In this document: piece by piece, positions 44,233-50,763 of the stretch
How the letters are laid out: each line of letters starts with the position of its first letter
How positions within the stretch are numbered: the first letter of the stretch is position 1
Assembly (NCBI GenBank): GCA_965261405.1
Contig: CBDHDD010000002.1
Location: 558,001-622,000 of the forward strand
From: UBA1127 sp965261405
GTDB lineage: Bacteria; Chloroflexota; Dehalococcoidia; Lucifugimonadales; UBA1127
Direction of reading: 5' to 3'
DNA length: 64,000 nucleotides
Notes under the pieces: model-generated
Seen by the model: only the letters and a program-made list of their open reading frames with translations
The model's database searches: none
What the model was told of the DNA's origin: nothing
Program-made: the position numbers and the translations under genes

Positions 44233-45201
44233 ATGAAGGCTATCCAGATGACGGAGGTCGGCGGGCCTGAGGTGATGAAGTACATGGAGTTGCCGGACCC
44301 GGCTCCGGGTCCCGGGCAGGCGCTCATTGAGATCAAGGCCGCCGGCGTCAACTACACCGATGTCTACTCGCGCTCCGGCGCCAACCACCCGGCGGCGCTG
44401 CCCGCCATCCCCGGCATCGAGGCCGCGGGTGTCGTCCTAAAGCTCGGCGAGGGCGTCACCCAGGTGGCCGTCGGCGACCGCGTCGCCTACTCGAGCGGCC
44501 CCGGCTCCTACGCGGAGATCGGCGCAATCCCGGCTTGGCGGCTCATGCCCGTTCCCGACGAGCTGACCTTCGAAGAGGCCGCCGCCGCCATGCTACAGGG
44601 CATGACCGCCCACTACCTCGTGAGCGACTGCTTCCCCATCAAGTCCGGCGACACCGCGCTAGTTCACTCGGGCGCGGGCGGCGTGGGACGGCTGCTCATC
44701 CAGATGGCCAAGCTGCGCGGCGCCGAGGTCATCACCACCGTCTCCACCGGCGAGAAGGCGGAGATCGCAAAGGCTTGTGGCGCCGACCACGTAGTGATGT
44801 ACACGCAGGAAAGTGTCTCCGAGGCCGTCAAGGGCATCACCGACGGTAAGGGCGTGCAGGTCGCCTACGACGCCGTCGGCGCCACCACGTTCGACGAGAG
44901 CATCGCGTCGTTGGCGGCGCGCGGGTACATGGTCGCCTACGGGCAGGCGTCAGGGCCGGTGCCGCCGGTCCCCCTCGCGACCCTCAACCCCAAGTCGCTA
45001 TTCCTGACGCGCCCGACGCTCGTCAGCTACACCCTTTCGCGTGACGAGATAGCCATGCGCTCAGGCCAGGTGTTTTCGTGGATAAAGTCCGGTGAACTGA
45101 AACTCAGCATCTCGCAGACCTTCCCCCTGAGCGACGCCCCGGAGGCGCACCGCCAGCTTGAGGGTCGCCTGACCACAGGCAAGCTACTGCTGAAGCCGTA
45201 G
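44233..45201 (+). CDS. NADPH:quinone oxidoreductase (zeta-crystallin type)
   Basis: A 322-residue zinc-free MDR-family reductase. GIEAAGVVLKLGEGVTQV and GDRVAYSSGPGSYAE form the catalytic domain and HSGAGGVGRLLIQMAKLRG is the NADPH-binding Rossmann motif. The zinc ligands of true alcohol dehydrogenases are absent, as expected for quinone reductases. There is a GGGAGG before the ATG. It is followed by a strong stem-loop and a convergent Yip1 gene, and starts 88 bp after the ferritin-like gene. Confidence 0.92.
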   Translation: MKAIQMTEVGGPEVMKYMELPDPAPGPGQALIEIKAAGVNYTDVYSRSGANHPAALPAIPGIEAAGVVLKLGEGVTQVAVGDRVAYSSGPGSYAEIGAIPAWRLMPVPDELTFEEAAAAMLQGMTAHYLVSDCFPIKSGDTALVHSGAGGVGRLLIQMAKLRGAEVITTVSTGEKAEIAKACGADHVVMYTQESVSEAVKGITDGKGVQVAYDAVGATTFDESIASLAARGYMVAYGQASGPVPPVPLATLNPKSLFLTRPTLVSYTLSRDEIAMRSGQVFSWIKSGELKLSISQTFPLSDAPEAHRQLEGRLTTGKLLLKP

Positions 45202-45244
45202 CGCACGAACACCGTAGACCTTCGCGACAATGCGGGTGGAAGCG

Positions 45245-45278
45245 AAGAGGGGGCAGGCCAAGTGGCCCGCCCCCTCTT
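45245..45278. terminator. Bidirectional stem-loop between quinone reductase and Yip1 gene
   Basis: A 10-bp stem (AAGAGGGGGC against GCCCCCTCTT-type arm) continues after one mismatch into GGCC/GGCC with loop AAGT. It lies between convergent stop codons at 45201 and 45282, the expected place for a shared terminator. Confidence 0.75.
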
Positions 45279-45281
45279 GCG

Positions 45282-45830
45282 TTAGCTTCCGCTGCCGGAA
45301 GAGGTCGCGGCGAAAAGCACCAGGGCGAAGATTCCGTAGAGGATCGCAGAGGGTATGACTGCCAGCAGAACTACGAAGAAGGCCCTCATCGAGGATTTGT
45401 AGTCCAGGGTCTGGCGGGCCGAAATAATGACGCCGATGAACTGCCAGAAGAACACTATGAACGTGATCAGGCCGCCTACCACCGGAAGAAAGGCAAAAAT
45501 CAGGAGGACTCCAGGCGACTGGGCAAATGCTGTGCCCCGCGCCACCTGTCCCCAATTGGCATGGGTCTCAGGAGTCCGGAGAATCGTGCCCCCAATCATG
45601 TAGATCAGGAGCGCCCAGATCGCCCAGAAGGCAATGCCTCGAACTGCCGCTAAGACCAGCGCGTCAAGGATGTTGCCACTGCCGGCGAAGTACCCGCCAA
45701 GGCCGCTGAGAATGGAAATGACCACCACAATCAGCAGGGCTTGGCGCATTGCGCCACCGTCGGCTTCCACCTCTTCGTAGGTGTTGACGTCAAACCGCGC
45801 CGCGCCCAACATCCGGGTCAGTATGTTCAT
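45282..45830 (-). CDS. Yip1-family membrane protein
   Basis: A 182-residue protein with a cytoplasmic start (MNILTRMLGAARFDVNTYEEVEAD) and about five hydrophobic segments, including ALLIVVVISILSGLGGYFAG, GIAFWAIWALLIYMIGG and MRAFFVVLLAVIPSAILYG. The pattern and the WxxxGVLLI-type region match bacterial Yip1/YIF1-like membrane proteins of unknown function. There is a GGAGGCAGG upstream of the ATG. It ends in a Ser/Gly tail after the last helix. Confidence 0.75.
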   Translation of the reverse strand: MNILTRMLGAARFDVNTYEEVEADGGAMRQALLIVVVISILSGLGGYFAGSGNILDALVLAAVRGIAFWAIWALLIYMIGGTILRTPETHANWGQVARGTAFAQSPGVLLIFAFLPVVGGLITFIVFFWQFIGVIISARQTLDYKSSMRAFFVVLLAVIPSAILYGIFALVLFAATSSGSGS

Positions 45831-46155
45831 CTACCTGCCTCCTCGTGCCCCCCGCTTGAACGGGGCGATGTATTTGCCGCGGCATGAGTGCCTAAGCAGT
45901 TGTCATACTATCACGAATTGACAACACTTAAAGACCTTCCAAATTGGAAATCGAAGGAAATTGGAGCTAATCGTCAGTTTCGGTGGATAGAGTTAGAGGC
46001 AAGGACTCACAAATCCGGGGGGGGCCTGATGGTACGGGTGCGGGTTCGCGGGACTCAAATGAAGAGCGGGCCCCCCTCGTGAGGAGCCCGCTCGCAATTA
46101 GTGCTATTTTTGCCTAGTACAGGTGCGACCGCACCGAGTATAGGTGCGGCTGCAC
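45831..46155. other. 325-bp region: inverted repeats, stem-loop and 21-bp tandem repeats; no gene called
   Basis: The stretch at 45885-46015 is clearly AT-richer than its surroundings. It contains GTTGTCA-N13-TGACAAC near 45900-45926 and then the GPP34 terminator and tandem repeats. A 64-codon frame starting GTG at 45888 has no ribosome binding site and no recognisable motif, so it is not annotated as a gene. Confidence 0.5.
46064..46093 (-). terminator. Stem-loop after the GPP34 gene
   Basis: GAGCGGGC (46064-46071) pairs perfectly with GCCCGCTC (46086-46093), and the interior CCCTC/GAGG can extend the stem. It lies about 60 bases beyond the GPP34 stop; a run of five T on the plus strand at 46107-46111 flanks its other side. 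Confidence 0.6.
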
Positions 46156-46176
46156 CTAGTATAGGTGCGGCTGCAC
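46114..46176. repeat. Three 21-bp tandem repeats across the 3' end of the GPP34 gene
   Basis: Units at 46114-46134, 46135-46155 and 46156-46176. The last is the C-terminal codons VQPHLY plus stop of the GPP34 gene; the middle unit differs at the stop (TCG in place of TAG on the coding strand), and the outer unit has three substitutions. Each unit contains a GGTGC-N4-GCACC-like inverted repeat. Confidence 0.85.
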
Positions 46177-46818
46177 CGCCGTGGCGATGGAGACCTCGAT
46201 GTCGCGGATGGCCTGCGTCATGGCCTGCCCGATGAGGTCCAGCCTGCGCACCTGCTCGATGCGGTCGGACACGCGCTCCAACTCCTTGCTGGACAGCATG
46301 TTCTTGAAGATGCCGGTGGCGTCGGCCAGCCCGATGATGACGATGTCGCGGGGGTCGGGGATTTCGTCACTCAGCAGCACCTCCATGATGCGCCGCTTCA
46401 CCTCTCGCTCCTGGGTTGGGTCGATGGCGGGATAGTGCTGCGACTTGAACACCCACAGCGTGCGCTCTTCTCGCTCCTCCAGGATGCCGGACGCGACCAG
46501 GCGCTTGAGGCACTCCTCGCGGGTCGCAGCGGCCCGCTCCGCCTCGCGTTCAATCCAATAGCGCGCGTCGCGATCGCCGCCGGCAGCGACATCTGCGGTT
46601 ATGTCAGCCAGTATGGGGTCCAAAAGGGAATCGCCAGTCGGCGTGCCGTCAATGAGGATCAATCGCTCCAGGTCCGTGTCGATGCGGTTGTCCAACGCAA
46701 GGTCCATGAGGACACCGCCGGCCAGCGCATAGTCCATGGACCAACTTGGGATGTGTGAGAAATTCCCCGACTCATCATCCAGCAGCAGCAGAATCATCTC
46801 TTCAGCGAATCTCAGCAT
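46156..46818 (-). CDS. GPP34 (GOLPH3-like) phosphoprotein-family protein
   Basis: A 220-residue protein starting MLRFAEEMILLLLDDESGNF, the typical opening of the GPP34/GOLPH3 family; then YALAGGVLMDLALDNRIDTD, and a helical C-terminal half (DIVIIGLADATGIFKNML). In eukaryotes GOLPH3 binds phosphatidylinositol-4-phosphate; bacterial homologues have no settled role and are common in actinobacteria and Chloroflexota. The frame is open to 46974, but ATG 46818 matches the family start. The last codons are part of three 21-bp tandem repeats that continue past the stop. Confidence 0.82.
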   Translation of the reverse strand: MLRFAEEMILLLLDDESGNFSHIPSWSMDYALAGGVLMDLALDNRIDTDLERLILIDGTPTGDSLLDPILADITADVAAGGDRDARYWIEREAERAAATREECLKRLVASGILEEREERTLWVFKSQHYPAIDPTQEREVKRRIMEVLLSDEIPDPRDIVIIGLADATGIFKNMLSSKELERVSDRIEQVRRLDLIGQAMTQAIRDIEVSIATAVQPHLY

Positions 46819-47069
46819 GTTCGTACCCCTTACTCGTAATTCGCCTTGCTGTCCCAACAACCGGGTACGGGACCTCAATCCTTCTTTAGTCTCATTATAG
46901 CACCCGCAAGTCAGGCAATGGGCACAAAAATGTGACTGTGCCGCAAGCCTAACGACAAAGCGTCCCACAAGCAACCGCCTGTTTCACGGAATTGGAAGTG
47001 TTAGCTATAATGTGTTACAGCATCCTGCGATTCTCTTGCAATGGACAGCTTGCGCTGGGAGGAGGCTCC

Positions 47070-47249
47070 ATGCCGAAAGTCCTCAAGACCGCATTGCACC
47101 TGCTGCTGTTCTTCGTCGCTATCATCGTCTTCTACTTGGGACTTGGAATCGGTCTCTCGGCGAATCCAATCGTCGGCACGCTCCTCTGGCTCGCGGCGGC
47201 AGCGCTCATCGCCGCGAACGTCGTTTGGCTCGTGCGCTCACGCCGATGA
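47070..47249 (+). CDS. Small two-helix membrane protein
   Basis: A 59-residue protein (MPKVLKTALHLLLFFVAIIV onward) with two hydrophobic helices at about residues 6-27 and 33-53, ending in basic residues VRSRR. ATG 47070 is supported by GGGAGGAGG seven bases upstream; the longer frame from 46992 has no such site. Similar small two-helix proteins are often unannotated. The function is unknown. It precedes the promoter of the NIPSNAP-like pair by 22 bp. Confidence 0.65.
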   Translation: MPKVLKTALHLLLFFVAIIVFYLGLGIGLSANPIVGTLLWLAAAALIAANVVWLVRSRR

Positions 47250-47271
47250 TAAGAGCAGCGCCTGCAATCGT

Positions 47272-47324
47272 TTGACGCCCTGCCCGCCTCCCAATAGAAT
47301 CAGGCCGATACTCCTATTGGGAGG
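47272..47324 (+). promoter_or_regulatory. Promoter with overlapping 11-bp palindromic operator
   Basis: TTGACG (47272-47277), a 17-base spacer and TAGAAT (47295-47300). An 11-bp perfect inverted repeat, CCTCCCAATAG (47287-47297) with its complement at 47314-47324, spans the -10 box and the Shine-Dalgarno GGGAGG. Since its left arm is upstream of any likely transcript start, it is better read as a DNA-level operator than as an RNA hairpin. Confidence 0.7.
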
Positions 47325-47330
47325 CTTGAT

Positions 47331-47942
47331 ATGTACCTCGTCCAGGAAATCCTTCATTTTGGCAACGGCCGAAACTCGGAAGCCGTAAAACGCCTCAATT
47401 GGATCCACTCGCTCATGCAGCCCCAGCCCGGCTTTGTCTGCGCGCAGGTCTGCGCATTTCTCGGCAATTCCTCCCGCCACCTCGTCCTGCGCATGTGGGA
47501 GGACAAGGACGCCTTCCTGGCCTTCCGCGCCACTCCGGACGGTTCAGGCTACTCCGCGAACCGACCGCCCGGCATCTACGAGGGTCAGCCCTGCGGCCGC
47601 GAGTGGGATCTCGCCGCGGAGACCCTCGGCCCCGCCACCGGCGACTGGCTCATGCGCGGCGAGTTCGACATCGCCGAGGGTCGCTGGGACGACTACTTCA
47701 CCCTGCGCAAGATGCAGGACGAGGCGCACCTCTCGTCGGGCGGCCTCGTGGTTGCCCGCCAGCTCAAGCAGGTGGACGCCGAGAACGCCGCCCTCATGCT
47801 CATTCGCAAGACCGGCCGCGCAGACCACCTCAAGTACATGGAAAATGAGAATCTGCCCGGCGCGAACCCGGACCGCCCCCGCGGCACCTTCACCGCCCGC
47901 GGCAACGAGTACTACGAGATCGTCGACGAGACCCTCCCGTAG
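47331..47942 (+). CDS. ABM/NIPSNAP-like dimeric alpha-beta-barrel protein (copy 1)
   Basis: A 203-residue protein that I assign tentatively to the antibiotic-biosynthesis-monooxygenase/NIPSNAP fold. It looks like two ferredoxin-like halves: MYLVQEILHFGNGRNSEAVK to LRMWEDKDAFLAFRATPDG, then WLMRGEFDIAEGRWDDYFTL to ARQLKQVDAENAALMLI. The aromatic/acidic WEDKDAFLAFRATP signature is typical of ABM-type domains. No cofactor motif is visible. A paralogue follows after 160 bp. Both have the same promoter layout. The substrate is unknown. Confidence 0.75.
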   Translation: MYLVQEILHFGNGRNSEAVKRLNWIHSLMQPQPGFVCAQVCAFLGNSSRHLVLRMWEDKDAFLAFRATPDGSGYSANRPPGIYEGQPCGREWDLAAETLGPATGDWLMRGEFDIAEGRWDDYFTLRKMQDEAHLSSGGLVVARQLKQVDAENAALMLIRKTGRADHLKYMENENLPGANPDRPRGTFTARGNEYYEIVDETLP

Positions 47943-48044
47943 CCCGACCGTAGCCCGAATCCTCGCCAACCGGTCCGGCGCCCGACGGCCTGCGTAGGCC
48001 CCGACACCCGTGCCGAGCGCAATCGCGTGGACGGGCTTCGTCGT

Positions 48045-48073
48045 TTGACGACGTGTTTGGCGCCCCATAGAAT
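48045..48073 (+). promoter_or_regulatory. Promoter of NIPSNAP-like copy 2
   Basis: TTGACG (48045-48050), exactly 17 bases, TAGAAT (48068-48073), 29 bases before the ATG. The hexamers, spacing and flanking TCGTT and CAGC match the promoter of copy 1, but the 11-bp palindrome is absent here. A GCGGAGG Shine-Dalgarno follows. Confidence 0.65.
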
Positions 48074-48102
48074 CAGCGCGTGGAGCATAGGCGGAGGTAG
48101 AT

Positions 48103-48720
48103 ATGTACTTGATGCAAGAGATCCTGCAAGTTGCCAACGGCCGGAACAAGGAAGCGGTGGCGCGCCTCAATTGGATTCACTCACTCATGCAGCCGCAGCC
48201 CGGCTTCGTAGGTGCACAGGTCAGCCAGTACCTCGGAAACTCGATGCGCCACCTCATCCTGCGCATGTGGGAGGACAAGGAGGCGTTCACAGCCTTCCGA
48301 GCTACGCCCGAGGGTTCCGGCTACTCCAAGGACCGCCCGCCCGGCCTCTACGAGGGCCAACCCTGCGGCCGTGAGTGGCGTCTGCTGCAGGAGTCCACGG
48401 GTTTGGCCGAAGGCAACTTCCTCATCCGCTGCGAGTTCGACGTCGTCGACGGCCGTTGGGACGACTACCTCACGGTAAAGAAAGCGCAGGACAGGATTCA
48501 TCGAGAGGCGGGCGGTCTGCAATACGCGCGCAACTACCAGCAGATTGACGCCGAGAACGGCGCTCTGTTGCTCGTCCGAAAGACGAGCCGTGACTTCCAC
48601 ATGCGGTACGTGGAGAGTCTCCTGAAATCGCAACTCCGCGACACGGGCCCGCAAGGCGCATCCACGCCCCGCGGCGACTACATGGAGTACTACGAGGTCA
48701 TCAGCGAGGTAACACCGTAA
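48103..48720 (+). CDS. ABM/NIPSNAP-like dimeric alpha-beta-barrel protein (copy 2)
   Basis: A 205-residue paralogue of the previous gene (MYLMQEILQVANGRNKEAVA; LRMWEDKEAFTAFRATPEGS; FLIRCEFDVVDGRWDDYLTV). The N-terminal half is much better conserved than the C-terminal quarter, where copy 1 has NLPGANPDRPRGTF and this has LLKSQLRDTGPQGAS. The GGAGG site is seven bases from the ATG. It is followed by dispersed repeats. The pair arose by tandem duplication, including the promoter. Confidence 0.75.
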   Translation: MYLMQEILQVANGRNKEAVARLNWIHSLMQPQPGFVGAQVSQYLGNSMRHLILRMWEDKEAFTAFRATPEGSGYSKDRPPGLYEGQPCGREWRLLQESTGLAEGNFLIRCEFDVVDGRWDDYLTVKKAQDRIHREAGGLQYARNYQQIDAENGALLLVRKTSRDFHMRYVESLLKSQLRDTGPQGASTPRGDYMEYYEVISEVTP

Positions 48721-48805
48721 GGGCGACCCTTGTGGTCGCCTTCCCCGGTCGTCCTGAGCCTGTCGAAGGGTCGCCCTAACAACGTCCTGAGTTTGCCGAA
48801 GGGTT
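48719..48805. repeat. Composite of dispersed repeats
   Basis: Holds AAGGGCGACCCTTGTGGTCG (48719-48740), a CCTGAGCCTGTCGAAGGG copy (48748-48770) and a degenerate CCTGAGTTTGCCGAAGGG copy (48784-48803). The same two motifs occur together in the 50587-50760 cluster. Confidence 0.75.
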
Positions 48806-48842
48806 CTCACGAACGGACGGCATTTCATCCAAAGGAGCAGCT

Positions 48843-49895
48843 ATGACAACCCGCATCGGCATCATGGGCGCGGGAGCCCTCGGCAGCTACGTCGGCGCCT
48901 TCCTCGCCCGCGCCGGCGAGGACGTGACCATGGTGGACATGTGGCCCGAGCACGTCGAGACCATGAAGCGCGACGGCCTCCGCGCCAGCGGTAGCCAGGG
49001 CGATTTCACCGTCCCCATCAACGCCCTCCACCTGACCGAAGCCCAGAACATCGTTGACCAGTTCGACTTCGCCTTCATCTCCCTCAAGTCCTACGACACC
49101 GAGTGGGCGACCCACTTCATCAAGCGTTACGTCAAGCCGGACGGTTGCTTCGTCTCCCTGCAGAACTGCTGGAACGACCCCACCGTCGGCGACATCGTCG
49201 GCCCGGAGCGCGCGATGGGGTGCATCGCCTCGCACATCGAGGTCGCGCTGTGGGAGCCCGGCCACGTGCAGCGCGGCGGCGCCGTCGGCCGAGATTCCGG
49301 CCACGTGGTCTTCCGCGTGGGCGAGCAGACCTTGCAGGTAACGGACCGCTCGCAATACGTTGCCGGCCTGCTCGACAACATCGACGCCGCCTACGCCACC
49401 GACAACCTCTGGGGCGAGCGTTGGGCCAAGCTCTGCCAGAACTCCATGGGCAACGCCATCTCCGCCATGACCGGCATGGGCACCAACGAGCTCGCCGTCG
49501 ACAAGCGGTGCCGCACCATCTCGATCAACCTCGCCCGCGAGGCCGCCCAAGTAGGCCTGGCCCTCGGCTACGACGTCGTCGCAATCAACGACAAGCCCGC
49601 CCAGCTCTGGGCCGACTCGGAGCGGGGCGACGCCTACGAGGAGCTCGACAACTTCTTCGCCAACCGACGCACGCGTGTGAACTGGCTCGCCTCCATGGCC
49701 CAGGACGTCCACAAGGGCCGCCGCTCCGAGGTCGCCTTCATGAACGGCCTAGTCTGCGCCAAGGGCCAAGAGGTCAGCATCCCCACGCCCTACAACGACT
49801 CCATAGTCTCCGCCATGCAGCTAATAGACGACAAAGTAATGCCAGCAGGCCCGGAACTCATAGACATCGTCCTTGAGGGTGCGGGAGCGGGGTAG
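48843..49895 (+). CDS. Ketopantoate reductase (PanE/ApbA)-family protein
   Basis: A 350-residue NADPH-binding protein with IGIMGAGALGSYVGAFLARA at the N-terminus and a C-terminal helical domain (KLCQNSMGNAISAMTGMG and GRRSEVAFMNG, the latter with conserved catalytic-region residues). The chain is longer than E. coli PanE (303). A ketopantoate-reductase-like reaction on another 2-keto acid is possible; no pan genes are near. A GGAGCAG site lies before the ATG. Preceded by repeats. Confidence 0.85.
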   Translation: MTTRIGIMGAGALGSYVGAFLARAGEDVTMVDMWPEHVETMKRDGLRASGSQGDFTVPINALHLTEAQNIVDQFDFAFISLKSYDTEWATHFIKRYVKPDGCFVSLQNCWNDPTVGDIVGPERAMGCIASHIEVALWEPGHVQRGGAVGRDSGHVVFRVGEQTLQVTDRSQYVAGLLDNIDAAYATDNLWGERWAKLCQNSMGNAISAMTGMGTNELAVDKRCRTISINLAREAAQVGLALGYDVVAINDKPAQLWADSERGDAYEELDNFFANRRTRVNWLASMAQDVHKGRRSEVAFMNGLVCAKGQEVSIPTPYNDSIVSAMQLIDDKVMPAGPELIDIVLEGAGAG

Positions 49896-49999
49896 GCCAC
49901 TGCGATAGGCCACGCGGCAACGGACTGGGGGAGTACTGAGGTGCTTTTCCCTAAGCCCATCATCTATGGTGATGGAGCATATCAGGGATCAAACCCAAC

Positions 50000-50206
50000 C
50001 TAGGCGCTATTGAAGTCATCGCGGCTGATGCCGAGGTCCCGAAGAATCCGGTGAAGCGTACCAGCGCGCAAGTCTCTGCTTCCCCAATTGGGAATGGTCG
50101 TGCTTTCACCCTTGTCATTTACCCACATTTCGTGGCTGCCGGCATGCTGGCGGTGAAACTCGCAACCTAATCGCCGTAGCTTGCGCGTGAGTTCCGCATA
50201 TCTCAC
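50000..50206 (-). CDS. hicA: HicA-type toxin (mRNA interferase)
   Basis: A 68-residue dsRBD-fold protein of the YcfA/HicA family. LTRKLRRLGCEFHRQHAGSH holds the helix and the active His in the GSH motif, followed by STTIPNWGSRDLRAGTLHRI, the typical PNH-like strand-helix end. It overlaps the hicB stop by four bases, with antitoxin first. HicA cleaves mRNA; HicB neutralises it. The pair is intact and AT-richer than flanking genes, which suggests acquisition. Confidence 0.9.
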   Translation of the reverse strand: MRYAELTRKLRRLGCEFHRQHAGSHEMWVNDKGESTTIPNWGSRDLRAGTLHRILRDLGISRDDFNSA

Positions 50207-50451
50207 ACAACGACGACCAGCTCCGGGATGTCCACCACCTCAACCCCAACCGGCAGGGCCTCGCCGCGCTCCAAGTACAGCTCGATGAACCCCGCGGCAA
50301 CGTCCCTCAGGTATTCGCACGCCTGTTCCTGCGTTTCGCCCCACGCCCGACAGCCGGGAATGTCGAGGGCCTCGGCCAAATACATGTCCTCCGTGTCCTC
50401 GGATGGTTCGTGCATGACATAGCGCAGTCTGTATTGTTTCGGCTCACTCAT
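50203..50451 (-). CDS. hicB: HicB-type antitoxin
   Basis: An 82-residue partial-RNase-H-fold antitoxin. The family pattern YLAEALDIPGCRAWGETQEQ and ACEYLRDVAAGFIELYLERG is clear. No separate DNA-binding domain (ribbon-helix-helix or HTH) is present after residue 70, so autoregulation may need another factor, or this is a short HicB. It precedes hicA with a four-base overlap. Confidence 0.88.
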   Translation of the reverse strand: MSEPKQYRLRYVMHEPSEDTEDMYLAEALDIPGCRAWGETQEQACEYLRDVAAGFIELYLERGEALPVGVEVVDIPELVVVV

Positions 50452-50586
50452 TGGACGTACCCCGTTGCATCGCTATATGTGCCCTTAATTCTGGATAGTA
50501 CCACACGGAGCTTTACAAGGCTTTCAATCTAAACCTGTTTGATGCCGTTGCCGCCTCACCACAATTGTACCCCGCCGCCCCCCAAT

Positions 50587-50760
50587 CCGTTCGCCCGACG
50601 TTCACCCTGAGCCCGTCCTGAGCCCGTCGAAGGGCTGCCCAAGCGCGCACGGGCCGCTCGTACGGGCAACCCTCGTGGTTGCCAAGCGCGCACCTGCATC
50701 TCGTAGGGGCGACCCTTGTGGTCGCCCACCGTTCGTCCTGAGCCTGTCGAAGGACACCCC
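50587..50760. repeat. Cluster of dispersed repeats in a 312-bp gene-free stretch
   Basis: The region between hicB and the MmgE/PrpD gene holds CCTGAGC-CGTCGAAGGG (about 50600-50635), GGGCAACCCTCGTGGTTGCC (50663-50682), GGGGCGACCCTTGTGGTCGC (50706-50725) and CCTGAGCCTGTCGAAGG (50737-50753). The last copy runs to the stop of the MmgE/PrpD gene. No coding potential is seen in the rest (50452-50586). Confidence 0.75.
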
Positions 50761-50763
50761 CCA

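Noticed and set aside
45888..46082. 64-codon open frame upstream of the GPP34 terminator
   Set aside because: GTG start without Shine-Dalgarno, contains the GPP34 stem-loop and the inverted repeat, and shows no recognisable motif.
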